Shown: piece after piece, positions 1 through 8,230 of the stretch
Layout of the letters: every line of letters begins with the position of its first letter
How positions within the stretch are numbered: position 1 is the stretch's first letter
NCBI GenBank assembly: GCA_016214035.1
Contig: JACRPF010000022.1
Coordinates: forward strand, 62,001-126,000
Direction of reading: 5' to 3'
DNA length: 64,000 nucleotides
Source: Spirochaetota bacterium
GTDB taxonomy: Bacteria; Spirochaetota; Brachyspiria; Brachyspirales; JACRPF01
Notes under the pieces: model-generated
Database searches by the model: none
What the model was told of the DNA's origin: nothing
Seen by the model: the letters and a program-made list of their open reading frames with translations, nothing else
Translations under genes and position numbers: made by a program

Positions 1-2
1 GG

Positions 3-914
3 ATGAAAGGTATTCTGTTATTCATACTCTTTTCATTCATATTTTATGGCGCCAAAAAAACAGATTGGGAGATAGATGGATTTAAGGGGCGGGTAAAAGA
101 GTGCACAAAAATTGAATACAGAATAACAAACACCGCCGCTGAGCAGAAAGATATACTATCCAAACAGATATTCAGATATGGTTCAAACGGCATGCGTATT
201 AATGCCGAACAGTATTCATCCACTGCGATGATATATCTTTTTACCTATTTATACTCTTCGAACGCTAAACGTACAAACGAACTAGTTACAACTCCCTCGG
301 GAAAAGTGGAACGATCATGTACCTACAAATACGACAAAGAAGGAAATCTCATCGATGAGATTTGGTTCAAAGGCGACGGTAAACGCTGGACACAGCACAA
401 GTATACCTACAATAAATCCGGTCTTCGCACCGAAATGGCAAGCTTCAATGCGGACGGTACTCTGTGGTCATGGCATCAGTATGAATACAACGATGATGAT
501 CGAATCGTTCTTGATATTACACTCGACGGTTCAGGTTCTCTCTGGGGAAAACATGTATATGTGTATGATACCAACGGCAAACTGGTAGAAGATGCACTTT
601 ATAAAGCGAACGGCGCACTCGGCTCACAGTATATATATCGCTATGATGAACGTGGAAATATGAGTGAGGAGACCTGGCATAAAGAAGACGGTACTGTCTG
701 GTGGCGCGAGATGCATCATTATAATACCAATGCCCAGCGCATCATGAGCGACAGATACGATGACGCGGGCGGATTATGGGGTAAACAGATATATCGATAT
801 GAATCACACGGAAACAGGACGGTATGGGAACGTTTCCGCATTGAAAAAAGTCTTGGTAAAGACGTAGTGACGATCTCGGGTGCGACTGAATTCAGATACA
901 CCTATTGGGAATAA
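3..914 (+). CDS. Secreted tandem-repeat protein of unknown function
   Basis: The protein of 303 residues opens with a hydrophobic stretch (residues 3-17) that looks like a signal sequence. From about residue 100 to 290 it contains at least six repeats of 23-24 residues with the pattern Tyr-x-Tyr-(D/N)-x-x-G, then a Trp and an Asp-Gly-(T/S)-Leu-Trp element. This resembles YD/RHS-type strand repeats, but there is no RHS core or toxin tail. The ATG lies two bases from the window edge, so its ribosome site cannot be seen and a longer protein is possible. It ends exactly where the fumarase gene on the other strand ends. Role unknown; a surface or periplasmic repeat protein is inferred. Confidence 0.75.
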   Translation: MKGILLFILFSFIFYGAKKTDWEIDGFKGRVKECTKIEYRITNTAAEQKDILSKQIFRYGSNGMRINAEQYSSTAMIYLFTYLYSSNAKRTNELVTTPSGKVERSCTYKYDKEGNLIDEIWFKGDGKRWTQHKYTYNKSGLRTEMASFNADGTLWSWHQYEYNDDDRIVLDITLDGSGSLWGKHVYVYDTNGKLVEDALYKANGALGSQYIYRYDERGNMSEETWHKEDGTVWWREMHHYNTNAQRIMSDRYDDAGGLWGKQIYRYESHGNRTVWERFRIEKSLGKDVVTISGATEFRYTYWE

Positions 915-2477
915 TCACATAATGAATGCCGGCAGATCACGTACCACTATTTTTCTCACTGCTTCCATTCCAAGTTCTTCAAAATCAATGACCACTGAGC
1001 TTTCTATATGTTCTTGCGCAACCAGCGCAGCAGCGCCGCCGATGGTGCCAAGATAAAATCCGCCATATTTTCTGCATGTTTCTGCAACAGAAGGACTTCG
1101 ATTCCCTTTTGCAATTGAAATCAATGATGCTCCGTTTTTCATGAATTCATCCAGATACACATCCATTCGCTGCGCCGTTGTGGGGCCAAAACTCCCGGTC
1201 ACTGCACCTGGAGGTGTTTTGGCCGGACCGGCATAATATATCGGGTATTTTTTGAAATACTCCGGTATTCCTTTGCCGCTCAAGAGCATTTCATATATTT
1301 TTGCATGCGCAATATCGCGAGCAACAATAAGTGTTCCGGAAAGCCGTATCATATCGCCTTTATTATAGCGTGACAGCATGCCGCATGTCTGTTCAATACC
1401 GCTCTCGGTCGATATTTCCGGCGCATTGTTTTTGAGATGCGGTATAAGCGATTTCGAAAAACGTTCAGGATTTTTATCGAGCTCCTCAAGAAAAACGCCA
1501 TCGCATGTTATCTTTGCCTTTATTGCGCGGTCCGCATTGCAGCTAACACCAATCCCTACCGGACATGATGCTGCATGACGCGGAAGACGTATCACACGTG
1601 CTTCTACCGCAAATGCCGTGCCGCCGAATTGTGCTCCGAGTCCTGACGATCGTGCCATCGCAAGGATTTTGTCTTCCCAGGCGCAATCGCGATACGCATG
1701 CCCTTCGGCGCTCCCCGTCTGCGGCAATGAATCAAGATAACACGCGCTCCCGAGTTTCACGGTTTTCAGTGTCTGTTCCGGTGTCAATCCGCCGATGACC
1801 ACGCAGATGCGGTATGGCGGACATGCGGCAACACCGATTGCCTTTATTTTTTCGGCAAGAAAAACCGCAAGTGAGGATTCATTTAAAAGTGCTTTGGTTT
1901 CTTGAAACAGTGCCGTTTTGTTTGATGAACCCCCGCCTTTGGCTATAAAAAGAAAACGGTAGTTATCGCCCTCACATGAAGCAATATCAATATATGCCGG
2001 AATATTGCAATTCGTATTTTTTTCTGTGAACATATCCAATGGCGCCATCTGTGAATAACGCAGATTTTCTTTGGTGTATGTCTCACGTACTCCGTCAGTT
2101 ATTGCACATGTGTCATCAGTACCCGTGAATACCGATTCTCCTTTGTATGCCAGTATATTTGCAGTGCCGGTATCCTGGCATAACGGGTAGATGCCTTTTG
2201 ATGCTATAATAGCATTCTTCAAAAGAGACGCCGCAACAAAACGGTCGTTTTTAGACGATGTGCCGTCTGAAAGAATATTATGTATCTTTTCCAGGTAGGC
2301 AGTACGTAAATAAAAAGATATTTCCTTAAACGCATCTCGCGTGAGATTTCGAATCGCATCCGGTGTAACGTGCAGCATTGTTCTGCCGTTATTCTGCGAT
2401 GTTGATATGCCTTCTTTTGATATGCATCGATAGTTTGTTTCGCGGTCCGGATCAATTGAAAAGAAATGATTTTGCAT
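915..2477 (-). CDS. Fumarate hydratase, class I (iron-sulfur)
   Basis: This 520-residue protein is a single-chain class I fumarase, interconverting fumarate and L-malate in the cytoplasm. The N-terminal part carries CQDTG at Cys100, KGGGSSNK and VAACPPYRI, with GVSCNADR further on; these contain the three cysteines expected to bind the catalytic [4Fe-4S] cluster. The C-terminal part (from about residue 370) is the beta-type domain with PPGAVTGSFGPTTAQRM. The enzyme family is oxygen sensitive, which fits other hints of an anaerobe. A TTTACA-16-TATACT promoter lies just upstream, and AAGAGA precedes the ATG. Related hydro-lyases such as tartrate dehydratase share the fold, so substrate is inferred from the fused, fumarase-like length. 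Confidence 0.93.
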   Translation of the reverse strand: MQNHFFSIDPDRETNYRCISKEGISTSQNNGRTMLHVTPDAIRNLTRDAFKEISFYLRTAYLEKIHNILSDGTSSKNDRFVAASLLKNAIIASKGIYPLCQDTGTANILAYKGESVFTGTDDTCAITDGVRETYTKENLRYSQMAPLDMFTEKNTNCNIPAYIDIASCEGDNYRFLFIAKGGGSSNKTALFQETKALLNESSLAVFLAEKIKAIGVAACPPYRICVVIGGLTPEQTLKTVKLGSACYLDSLPQTGSAEGHAYRDCAWEDKILAMARSSGLGAQFGGTAFAVEARVIRLPRHAASCPVGIGVSCNADRAIKAKITCDGVFLEELDKNPERFSKSLIPHLKNNAPEISTESGIEQTCGMLSRYNKGDMIRLSGTLIVARDIAHAKIYEMLLSGKGIPEYFKKYPIYYAGPAKTPPGAVTGSFGPTTAQRMDVYLDEFMKNGASLISIAKGNRSPSVAETCRKYGGFYLGTIGGAAALVAQEHIESSVVIDFEELGMEAVRKIVVRDLPAFIM

Positions 2478-2495
2478 TTTTTATCTCTTAAATCA

Positions 2496-2523
2496 AGTAT
2501 ATATTCATATTTCAGTTTGTAAA
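2496..2523 (-). promoter_or_regulatory. Predicted sigma70-type promoter of the fumarase gene
   Basis: On the minus strand, TTTACA (2518-2523) and TATACT (2496-2501) are separated by 16 bases. Transcription would start about 15 bases before the ATG at 2477. Confidence 0.5.
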
Positions 2524-2537
2524 GAAATGCAACTCAA

Positions 2538-2566
2538 ATCAACAGAATTGAAACAATACTGTTGAT
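2538..2566. repeat. 13-bp inverted repeat with 3-base loop
   Basis: ATCAACAGAATTG and CAATACTGTTGAT pair with one mismatch around the loop AAA. A third CTGTTGAT copy follows at 2570-2577. It may be a protein-binding site within the origin-like region. Confidence 0.6.
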
Positions 2567-2900
2567 TGTCTGTTGATAGAGAGGAGAAAAAAGGCAATCT
2601 GTATTTATTGACGTGCCTTTTATAAATTCAAATATTTTAAAATGTCTAACGGATGAACTGTTTACTATGTACTATAAACAAACCATCAACAACAACAAAT
2701 ATATATTTATCCCGAATTTCAATCATATTTCAATTTGTCAACAAAAATGAACTATAACAACAACAATAAATTTCTATGTAACATAATATATTATTTAAAG
2801 ATATGGATACACTGTCATATATTGAATTTGTAAAATATGCTTTGGATGTAAATTCCAACCAAATGTATTAGAATATCAAACAGTTGATAAACTGTTGATA

Positions 2901-2909
2901 TGTGGATAA
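2901..2909 (-). promoter_or_regulatory. DnaA box (exact TTATCCACA on the minus strand)
   Basis: TGTGGATAA on the plus strand is the exact reverse complement of the classical DnaA box TTATCCACA. Two 7-of-9 matches in the same orientation sit immediately before it. Confidence 0.55.
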
Positions 2910-2945
2910 ATGCAAAAGGGTTAAAATTCAATATATTTGAGTAAG

Positions 2946-2976
2946 TATAACGAATTCAATTATTGAATTCGTTATA
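2946..2976. repeat. Perfect 15-bp inverted repeat 3' of RNase J
   Basis: TATAACGAATTCAAT (2946-2960) and its exact reverse complement (2962-2976) flank a single base. It begins 6 bases past the RNase J stop codon. It is too AT-rich for a typical intrinsic terminator and is not followed by a T-run on the minus strand, so an operator or an origin-associated site is equally likely. Confidence 0.7.
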
Positions 2977-2981
2977 TAAAT

Positions 2982-4658
2982 TTACTTTTTACCGTTAATT
3001 GATACAACAACGAGCGGTTGTCGTTCGATTTCCTTGAAAAAGAACTTTTGAAGCTTGTATTTCGTCTCATATTGAAGAATTGATGACTTTGTTTTACCGT
3101 TTTTTATAAGCTTTTCAATGGTGTCGATAACAATACTTCTGCCTTTTTCAAAAAGAGCGTTTGTTTTACCGTCTGAAAAAATAAATCCTTTACTGACGAT
3201 ATCCGCATCTATTTCAACTTTATTATCGTTACTTATCGTGGCCGACACAAAAACAACACCGCCGGATGCCAGTTTCTGACGGTCTTTTAGCACTAATTCA
3301 CTGACATCACCGACACCTTTGCCGTCCACATATACATTAATAAGCTCAAGATGATCGACAATTACGGCCTTTTCTTCATCCAATTCAAGGACATCCCCAT
3401 CAAAAAGCACTACCGAGGCGTCACGTTTTCCGGTAAGCAGTTCAATGAGTTTTGCATGTTTTATGATATGACGTACTTCGCCATGTACAGGAATGAGATA
3501 TTTCGGACGTACAAGACGATATAAAAGCTTCAATTCTTCGCTGGAGGCATGACCGGATGAATGTATTTCATATTCATCTTCATCGATGACATGAGCGCCT
3601 TTTTCATAGAGCAGATTGACAAGATTGTTTACCGGTATTTCATTACCGGGAATGACACTTGCAGAAAGAATAACAACATCACCGGACGCAAGTTTGATGT
3701 GACGATGAGCGTCAGAAGCGATGAGCGCCAATGATGAAAAAGGTTCGCCCTGGCTGCCGGTGGTAACACAGACAAGTTTTTCACGGGGATGATGCGCAAT
3801 TTCTTCAATGGGTATGATGGTACCCTGAGGGTAATTAAGATAGCCAAGTTGTTTGGCGATATCAGTACAGCGCATTAAGCTTCGTCCGGAGAATGCAACC
3901 CGACGCCCGTTGTTATGCGCAGCGGTGAGCATCTGCTGAATTCTATGAAGACTTGAGGCGAATGTAGCGATGATAATCATCCCGGTAGCGCGAGAGAACA
4001 GATGATCGAGCTCCCGGTTAACAATACTTTCACTGATGGTGAAGCCTGATTTTTCAACATTCGTACTGTCACTGAGCATGGCAAGAACGCCGCGTTCCCC
4101 ATATTCAGCGAATTTATACAAATCAATTACATGGCCGTCAACGGGTTCAAGATCAATCTTGAAATCGCCGGTGTGAATGATGGTTCCCACCGGCGTTGTT
4201 ATAGCAAGGCCTATGCTGTCCACGATGCTGTGATTGGTATGAATGAATTCAATTGAAAAATGCGATAGCGTGACAACATCACGAGCGCTCACTTCCTTAC
4301 AGACGATCTTATCGAGGGGAAGATGCGCGTCCATGAATTTTTCACGAAGGAAAGCAAGTGTCAGTTTGGTTCCATATATCGGCGCATCGAGCGATTCGAT
4401 AACATGAGTGACCGCGCCAATATGGTCTTCGTGTCCGTGCGTAAGAATAAGGGCAAGAACCTTTTTATCGGCGAGATAGCTGATATCCGGAATGACATAA
4501 TCGACACCCGGCATATCGCTTTTCGGAAACATGAGACCTGCATCGATGACGATGACTTCCTGCTCGTATTCTATAACGAGCATGTTCTTACCGATTTCTT
4601 TTAATCCGCCAAGCGGGATAATACGTAATTTACTTTTTTGATCCAAGCGGTTGCTCAA
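2982..4658 (-). CDS. rnj: Ribonuclease J
   Basis: A 558-residue metallo-beta-lactamase/beta-CASP ribonuclease that matures and degrades RNA in the cytoplasm. The N-terminal LRIIPLGGLKEIGKNM and the zinc-binding HGHEDHIGA (about residues 74-82) are diagnostic, followed by the beta-CASP part (GRS, SGHAS and PVHGE motifs) and a C-terminal domain. Length fits RNase J1/J2. The only in-frame start that keeps the conserved N terminus is TTG at 4656-4658 or another TTG four codons later; no clear ribosome site precedes either. A TTGACA-16-TATACT promoter overlaps the end of the anti-sigma gene, leaving a leader of about 40 bases that can form a 6-bp hairpin (TCGGTA/TACCGA). Confidence 0.93.
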   Translation of the reverse strand: MSNRLDQKSKLRIIPLGGLKEIGKNMLVIEYEQEVIVIDAGLMFPKSDMPGVDYVIPDISYLADKKVLALILTHGHEDHIGAVTHVIESLDAPIYGTKLTLAFLREKFMDAHLPLDKIVCKEVSARDVVTLSHFSIEFIHTNHSIVDSIGLAITTPVGTIIHTGDFKIDLEPVDGHVIDLYKFAEYGERGVLAMLSDSTNVEKSGFTISESIVNRELDHLFSRATGMIIIATFASSLHRIQQMLTAAHNNGRRVAFSGRSLMRCTDIAKQLGYLNYPQGTIIPIEEIAHHPREKLVCVTTGSQGEPFSSLALIASDAHRHIKLASGDVVILSASVIPGNEIPVNNLVNLLYEKGAHVIDEDEYEIHSSGHASSEELKLLYRLVRPKYLIPVHGEVRHIIKHAKLIELLTGKRDASVVLFDGDVLELDEEKAVIVDHLELINVYVDGKGVGDVSELVLKDRQKLASGGVVFVSATISNDNKVEIDADIVSKGFIFSDGKTNALFEKGRSIVIDTIEKLIKNGKTKSSILQYETKYKLQKFFFKEIERQPLVVVSINGKK

Positions 4659-4705
4659 TAATGAAGAAAATATCGGTAAACGATACCGAATGATACACTA
4701 ACATA

Positions 4706-4733
4706 AGTATATGAAAGCAGAGCGAATTGTCAA
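4706..4733 (-). promoter_or_regulatory. Predicted promoter of RNase J
   Basis: TTGACA (4728-4733) and TATACT (4706-4711) on the minus strand are 16 bases apart; the -35 box overlaps the stop codon of the upstream anti-sigma gene. Confidence 0.6.
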
Positions 4734-5272
4734 GGGCGCGTGCGTTTTGCCTTTATACGTGCATTTGGTTTTGCCGATGTGAAGACAATAAAGGTCTTTT
4801 TTCCATCAACGGTGACCGTATAGGAACCGGCTGTCAGCTTTGAGAATATGATATCATTTTTCTTACCGGAGAGATGTTCAAGAACTGTATTATCGCGCAA
4901 CAGCACGCATTCTTTTTTCACCGAGGGGATGATGATCGTGATTGTATTGCCGTGCGGCATAACGGACAAAAAGGAGGATACGAAACAGGGGGATGCTTTT
5001 TTGCCGCGAGCAGCAATAGGATTGAGGATACTGAAGCCGCTGTTCTGTTCGGATTGAAACCGGCCGTTACGGCAAACGATGGAGAGCTGCTCATCGTGAT
5101 GAGTATGAAACAGAGTTGATGCCGCTTTGGTTTTCATGCGGCCGCTATCGGATGCAACCAGTACCGCTGCGTTCCTGCACTGCTCACAAGAAGCGAGGTG
5201 TTCCGACAACAGTTTGTTTGACTTATTTTCAACGAAGCGTATCAGGTCTTCAAGCGAACAATGTGCGGTCAT
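4730..5272 (-). CDS. Probable zinc-finger anti-sigma factor
   Basis: A 180-residue protein whose N terminus carries His25-x3-Cys29-x2-Cys32 (EHLASCEQC), the zinc-binding anti-sigma (ZAS) signature. Its ATG overlaps the TGA of the sigma-factor gene in an ATGA junction, the usual translational coupling of such pairs. No membrane segment is visible; the C-terminal 70 residues look like a small beta-rich domain, so this would be a soluble or cytoplasmic regulator. It is inferred to bind and restrain the upstream sigma factor; the inducing signal is unknown. Confidence 0.7.
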   Translation of the reverse strand: MTAHCSLEDLIRFVENKSNKLLSEHLASCEQCRNAAVLVASDSGRMKTKAASTLFHTHHDEQLSIVCRNGRFQSEQNSGFSILNPIAARGKKASPCFVSSFLSVMPHGNTITIIIPSVKKECVLLRDNTVLEHLSGKKNDIIFSKLTAGSYTVTVDGKKTFIVFTSAKPNARIKAKRTRP

Positions 5273-6111
5273 AAAAAGTCCTTACTGAAAGAACGTACCA
5301 CCGCTTTTATTTTCAGTATGATCTTGGTGACGGCGGTAACACTTGCTGCAAATGTTTTGGCGATGAATGCATACGGCACCACCGGCTGGATGCGGGATAT
5401 TTTTTGGGATAACCGGTCTGCGGTTTTCTGTAATCTTTGGGCATAGGGCAATCTTCCGGCGGCAGTATGCATACGGCGTTTTACATGCAGTTCAGTAATC
5501 CTGTCCTGAAGACGCATGAGGGAATCACATTTATCAAAATATGTCTCACGGGCTGCTTCGACGATGTTCAATGCCGAGCGCATATCGATTTTTAAAAGCT
5601 CCATCAGCGGTATGATGATGCGCTCCTTGAACACTTCAAGATAGTGCAGCTTGTACATGGTGACATCGCGTAACGGAACACGCGGACTGAGATATGCTTC
5701 AAGGTCAGAAAGCTGCTCGTGTTCATCGTCGGCGCATGTCTCGGGTATGGAAAAGAGCACCTCATGAGTTGCATTATCGTGAACATCAACGGCGACGGTT
5801 CTGACCGATGCACGCTTATGGGTGCGCGAGCGTTTCAGATAATTACAGTACAGATTCCTGAGCACAACGGAAAACCAGGTTACGAACAGATAATCTTTTT
5901 TCTCGAATGAAAGCACGATGGTTTCAAGACGCTCGAGCGCATAGAGATAAAATGCAGTGGCTTCATCATGGTCTTTGCGGAATACTTTTCGCGGGAAATG
6001 ATACATAAAAGGCGCAAGATAATCACGCAGTTTCATAAAACAGTCATGCGCCCGCTGGATCTGATAATCAGAGATAAGCGCCTTTACAGTGTCGTCTGAA
6101 ATTTCATGCAT
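5269..6111 (-). CDS. RNA polymerase sigma-70 family factor, divergent
   Basis: The protein has a region-2-like core (about residues 30-105, with FVTWFSVVLRNLYCNYLKR) and a C-terminal helix-turn-helix reminiscent of region 4 (YAFIAKTFAASVTAVTKIILK). The linker of about 120 residues is longer than in ordinary ECF sigma factors and holds coiled-coil-like helices. The ATG at 6109-6111 is preferred; a TTG 36 bases upstream (6147) is also in frame. Neither has a strong ribosome site. It is coupled by ATGA to the anti-sigma gene. The regulon is unknown; autoregulation is plausible but no repeated promoter motif was identified. Confidence 0.75.
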   Translation of the reverse strand: MHEISDDTVKALISDYQIQRAHDCFMKLRDYLAPFMYHFPRKVFRKDHDEATAFYLYALERLETIVLSFEKKDYLFVTWFSVVLRNLYCNYLKRSRTHKRASVRTVAVDVHDNATHEVLFSIPETCADDEHEQLSDLEAYLSPRVPLRDVTMYKLHYLEVFKERIIIPLMELLKIDMRSALNIVEAARETYFDKCDSLMRLQDRITELHVKRRMHTAAGRLPYAQRLQKTADRLSQKISRIQPVVPYAFIAKTFAASVTAVTKIILKIKAVVRSFSKDFL

Positions 6112-6180
6112 ATATGCGGAAGATACAGCAAGATAAAAAAAACGCAAGTATATATGCCGACATGATACACGGCATCTAAA

Positions 6181-6209
6181 TTGACAATTTCATGGTATTG
6201 AGCTAAAGT
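6181..6209 (+). promoter_or_regulatory. Predicted promoter of the secreted protein at 6243
   Basis: TTGACA (6181-6186) and TAAAGT (6204-6209) are 17 bases apart, about 33 bases before the ATG, which has a strong AGGAGG ribosome site. Confidence 0.45.
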
Positions 6210-6242
6210 TGTTATATCAATCATCAACGGCAGGAGGAACAT

Positions 6243-7157
6243 ATGCGTATTATTATCTCTTTCGTGGTATCACTGTGTATCAGTGCAGCGGTATTTGCGC
6301 AGAGCATTACCAATCAGGACGATCTTAACAAGATAGCAGGCGACATCGCGGGTGCTATTAAGGCGAACTACGGGTTTGTCACCGGTTCGGGGAATTATTA
6401 CAGCCCCGGGGTGCGCCAGTTTCCCGGACTACGTATCGGCGTCGGTGCCGGTGTTGCGGGGAACGCATCGCTTTTCACCGTGTTCAATAACGGGTTGTCA
6501 ACCACCACCAATATACTCGATGCGTTCAAGCTTCTTCCCGGTGTGTACGATATGGTGTACGGCAAAGTGGGGCTTTTCGATCTGCCGCTCATCGGGCTTA
6601 TCGATGTCGGCGGGCGACTGGGTTATTTTCCGAAAACAACATTTACACTGCCCGGCGGCTACGGGTTTACGGTTGACAATTTCGCATTCGGCCTTGAAGT
6701 CCGGCGTAAAATGCTCGACGAGTTCGGCGGGCTTCTCAAACTTGATATCCGCGCATCAATCGACGTCAATAGCGGCAGTATCGCTCTCGGCTATTCCAAT
6801 ACGGTGTCGAATGTGACATTGACGGTGACCAATACTATGGCATGGACAGGATCATCCTTTGGCGTAAAGGCCGTGGGCGGCATATCGATTCCATTTCTCG
6901 GTACTGTTTATGCTGGTATCGGTCCGAATATCAATGTCGGCAGTGTTAAAGATACGATTAACGTGAACGGCAGCGGCGAATTATTCGGTACGGTAATGAA
7001 TCTTCCGGGACTGAACGCAAGCGGTACGGCATCGTATGATGCTTTTGATATTCGCGCTCTTGCCGGTGTGCATCTGTTTGTACTTGATGTGGCTGTTGAA
7101 TACGGGCTTTTGAGCAAAGGAATATGTCTCAGCGGCGGCGTATCGTTCTTCTTTTAA
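6243..7157 (+). CDS. Secreted glycine-rich protein, probable outer-membrane barrel
   Basis: A 304-residue protein with a clear signal peptide (cleavage expected after the Ala-Phe-Ala-Gln near residue 20). The mature part is rich in Gly, Val and aromatic residues in alternating beta-strand patterns, and it ends in Phe-Phe-Phe, a common C-terminal feature of outer-membrane beta-barrels. CAGGAGGAAC sits at good spacing before the ATG. It is a single-gene unit with its own strong terminator. No family could be named; outer-membrane location is inferred from composition only. Confidence 0.75.
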   Translation: MRIIISFVVSLCISAAVFAQSITNQDDLNKIAGDIAGAIKANYGFVTGSGNYYSPGVRQFPGLRIGVGAGVAGNASLFTVFNNGLSTTTNILDAFKLLPGVYDMVYGKVGLFDLPLIGLIDVGGRLGYFPKTTFTLPGGYGFTVDNFAFGLEVRRKMLDEFGGLLKLDIRASIDVNSGSIALGYSNTVSNVTLTVTNTMAWTGSSFGVKAVGGISIPFLGTVYAGIGPNINVGSVKDTINVNGSGELFGTVMNLPGLNASGTASYDAFDIRALAGVHLFVLDVAVEYGLLSKGICLSGGVSFFF

Positions 7158-7171
7158 CACGGATAAGAATC

Positions 7172-7206
7172 AAAAAAGGCGCGGTATCATACCGCGCCTT
7201 TTTTTT
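7172..7206 (+). terminator. Intrinsic terminator after the 6243-7157 gene
   Basis: GGCGCGGTAT (7178-7187) pairs perfectly with ATACCGCGCC (7189-7198), followed by eight T residues; six A residues precede it. It is the clearest intrinsic terminator in the window. Confidence 0.92.
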
Positions 7207-7247
7207 ATCTTATGTGCATGTAACAGGTTGTACAATATGCCCTGTTC

Positions 7248-7275
7248 TTGCAAAACCCGCAGAGAATACTATACT
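7248..7275 (+). promoter_or_regulatory. Predicted leaderless promoter of the TonB-like gene
   Basis: TTGCAA (7248-7253) and TATACT (7270-7275) are 16 bases apart; only 6 bases separate the -10 box from the ATG at 7282, so transcription should begin at or next to the start codon. Confidence 0.5.
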
Positions 7276-7281
7276 ATAATC

Positions 7282-8172
7282 ATGAAAGGTAATCAGAACA
7301 GCACACTACGCCTTTCCGTGGCACTATCGCTGATACTGCATGCAATGTTATTTCTGCCGATGGCGGCACCGGATATATACCATCGTTTCACCACGAATCC
7401 AAATACCCGACAAGAAAAAAAGAACGAGACAATGCTTTTGGAGAATGATGAACAGCAGAATATACCCGATTCGAATACGATATTCCAGGGACCAAAAAAT
7501 ACACGGTCACAGGGGAAAATAACACCGAAGACCGGATATAACACCTATGGAAAAGATGCCAACAGGTTTGTGATGAGTCAGTATGAACGGGATATACGGG
7601 GTTCACGGGAGATCATCGTAACGACAATACGTGAGCCGGAAACGGCATCGGAAGAGCTTCCTAAAACGACCGAAGGTACTGCGGCAGAGGCTAAGAAAAA
7701 AAGAGATGCCATTACCATTGTCGAGCAGGGTGCAGTTGAACAGAAAGCACGACGGATGCCGTTTTCATATGACGACCAGGAGGACATGAAGATAGGGTTT
7801 TCACTTGAAGACGGCCGATTAACACTGGGTACACGCTGGGCGGCGCATGCGGAATATTTTATCGCGCTGGTAGGCAGTATACGGGAATCCTGGGACGCAT
7901 CGATACCGATTGCCCATTACTACGGCATCATCAAAGACGATGCCGTCGAGGTTATGCTCAGTATCGACGCCAGCGGGAAAATAGAATATGTAAAACTGCT
8001 GCAGCCGTCGGCACAGTTTCAGGAAAGCATGACGCACTCCTGTGTAAATGCGGTGCGCTATGCGCGACCCATACCCCCGCCGCCGGAAGACCTGATACGG
8101 GAAAACGGAATCGGGGGTAAACTGATGGTGCCCTTTCGTTTTATCTATCAGAACATCAAGAACAAGTATTAG
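7282..8172 (+). CDS. TonB-family C-terminal domain protein
   Basis: The 296-residue protein has one N-terminal membrane segment (about residues 9-28), a long charged and polar linker, and a C-terminal domain (about residues 190-290) with the TonB pattern: a variable VEVMLSIDASGKIEYVKLLQ strand, YARPIPPPPEDL and a final strand. TonB proteins span the periplasm and pass inner-membrane energy to outer-membrane receptors; no ExbB/ExbD or receptor is nearby, so it may instead belong to the TonB-C proteins with structural roles. The ATG at 7282 is chosen because the membrane segment follows it at once and the -10 box lies 6 bases upstream; there is no ribosome site. Confidence 0.75.
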   Translation: MKGNQNSTLRLSVALSLILHAMLFLPMAAPDIYHRFTTNPNTRQEKKNETMLLENDEQQNIPDSNTIFQGPKNTRSQGKITPKTGYNTYGKDANRFVMSQYERDIRGSREIIVTTIREPETASEELPKTTEGTAAEAKKKRDAITIVEQGAVEQKARRMPFSYDDQEDMKIGFSLEDGRLTLGTRWAAHAEYFIALVGSIRESWDASIPIAHYYGIIKDDAVEVMLSIDASGKIEYVKLLQPSAQFQESMTHSCVNAVRYARPIPPPPEDLIRENGIGGKLMVPFRFIYQNIKNKY

Positions 8173-8179
8173 CTGATAT

Positions 8180-8195
8180 TGTTTCACGTGAAACA
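8180..8195. other. parS: parS chromosome-partitioning site (ParB binding site)
   Basis: The 16-base palindrome TGTTTCACGTGAAACA matches the widely conserved bacterial parS consensus at every position. It lies in the short gap between two genes. parS sites cluster near replication origins and load ParB and, through it, SMC. A second copy lies at 10589. Confidence 0.85.
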
Positions 8196-8230
8196 ATCCG
8201 ACAAGAGCGGACGGTTATAAGGGCGGGAAT

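Larger units (their letters stand above)
2478..2981. other. AT-rich non-coding region with DnaA-box-like repeats; candidate replication origin
   Basis: No gene is seen in these 504 bases, which are far richer in A and T than the flanking genes. A perfect DnaA box, TGTGGATAA, lies at 2901-2909, directly after two near-matches (AGTTGATAA at 2882-2890 and TGTTGATAT at 2893-2901), forming a tandem array with about 11-base period. Further near-matches are TGTTGATAG (2571-2579) and TATGGATAC (2802-2810). An imperfect inverted repeat (2538-2550/2554-2566) and a perfect one (2946-2960/2962-2976) bracket the region. Two parS sites lie 5-8 kb away. dnaA itself is not in the window, so origin function is inference. 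Confidence 0.4.
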
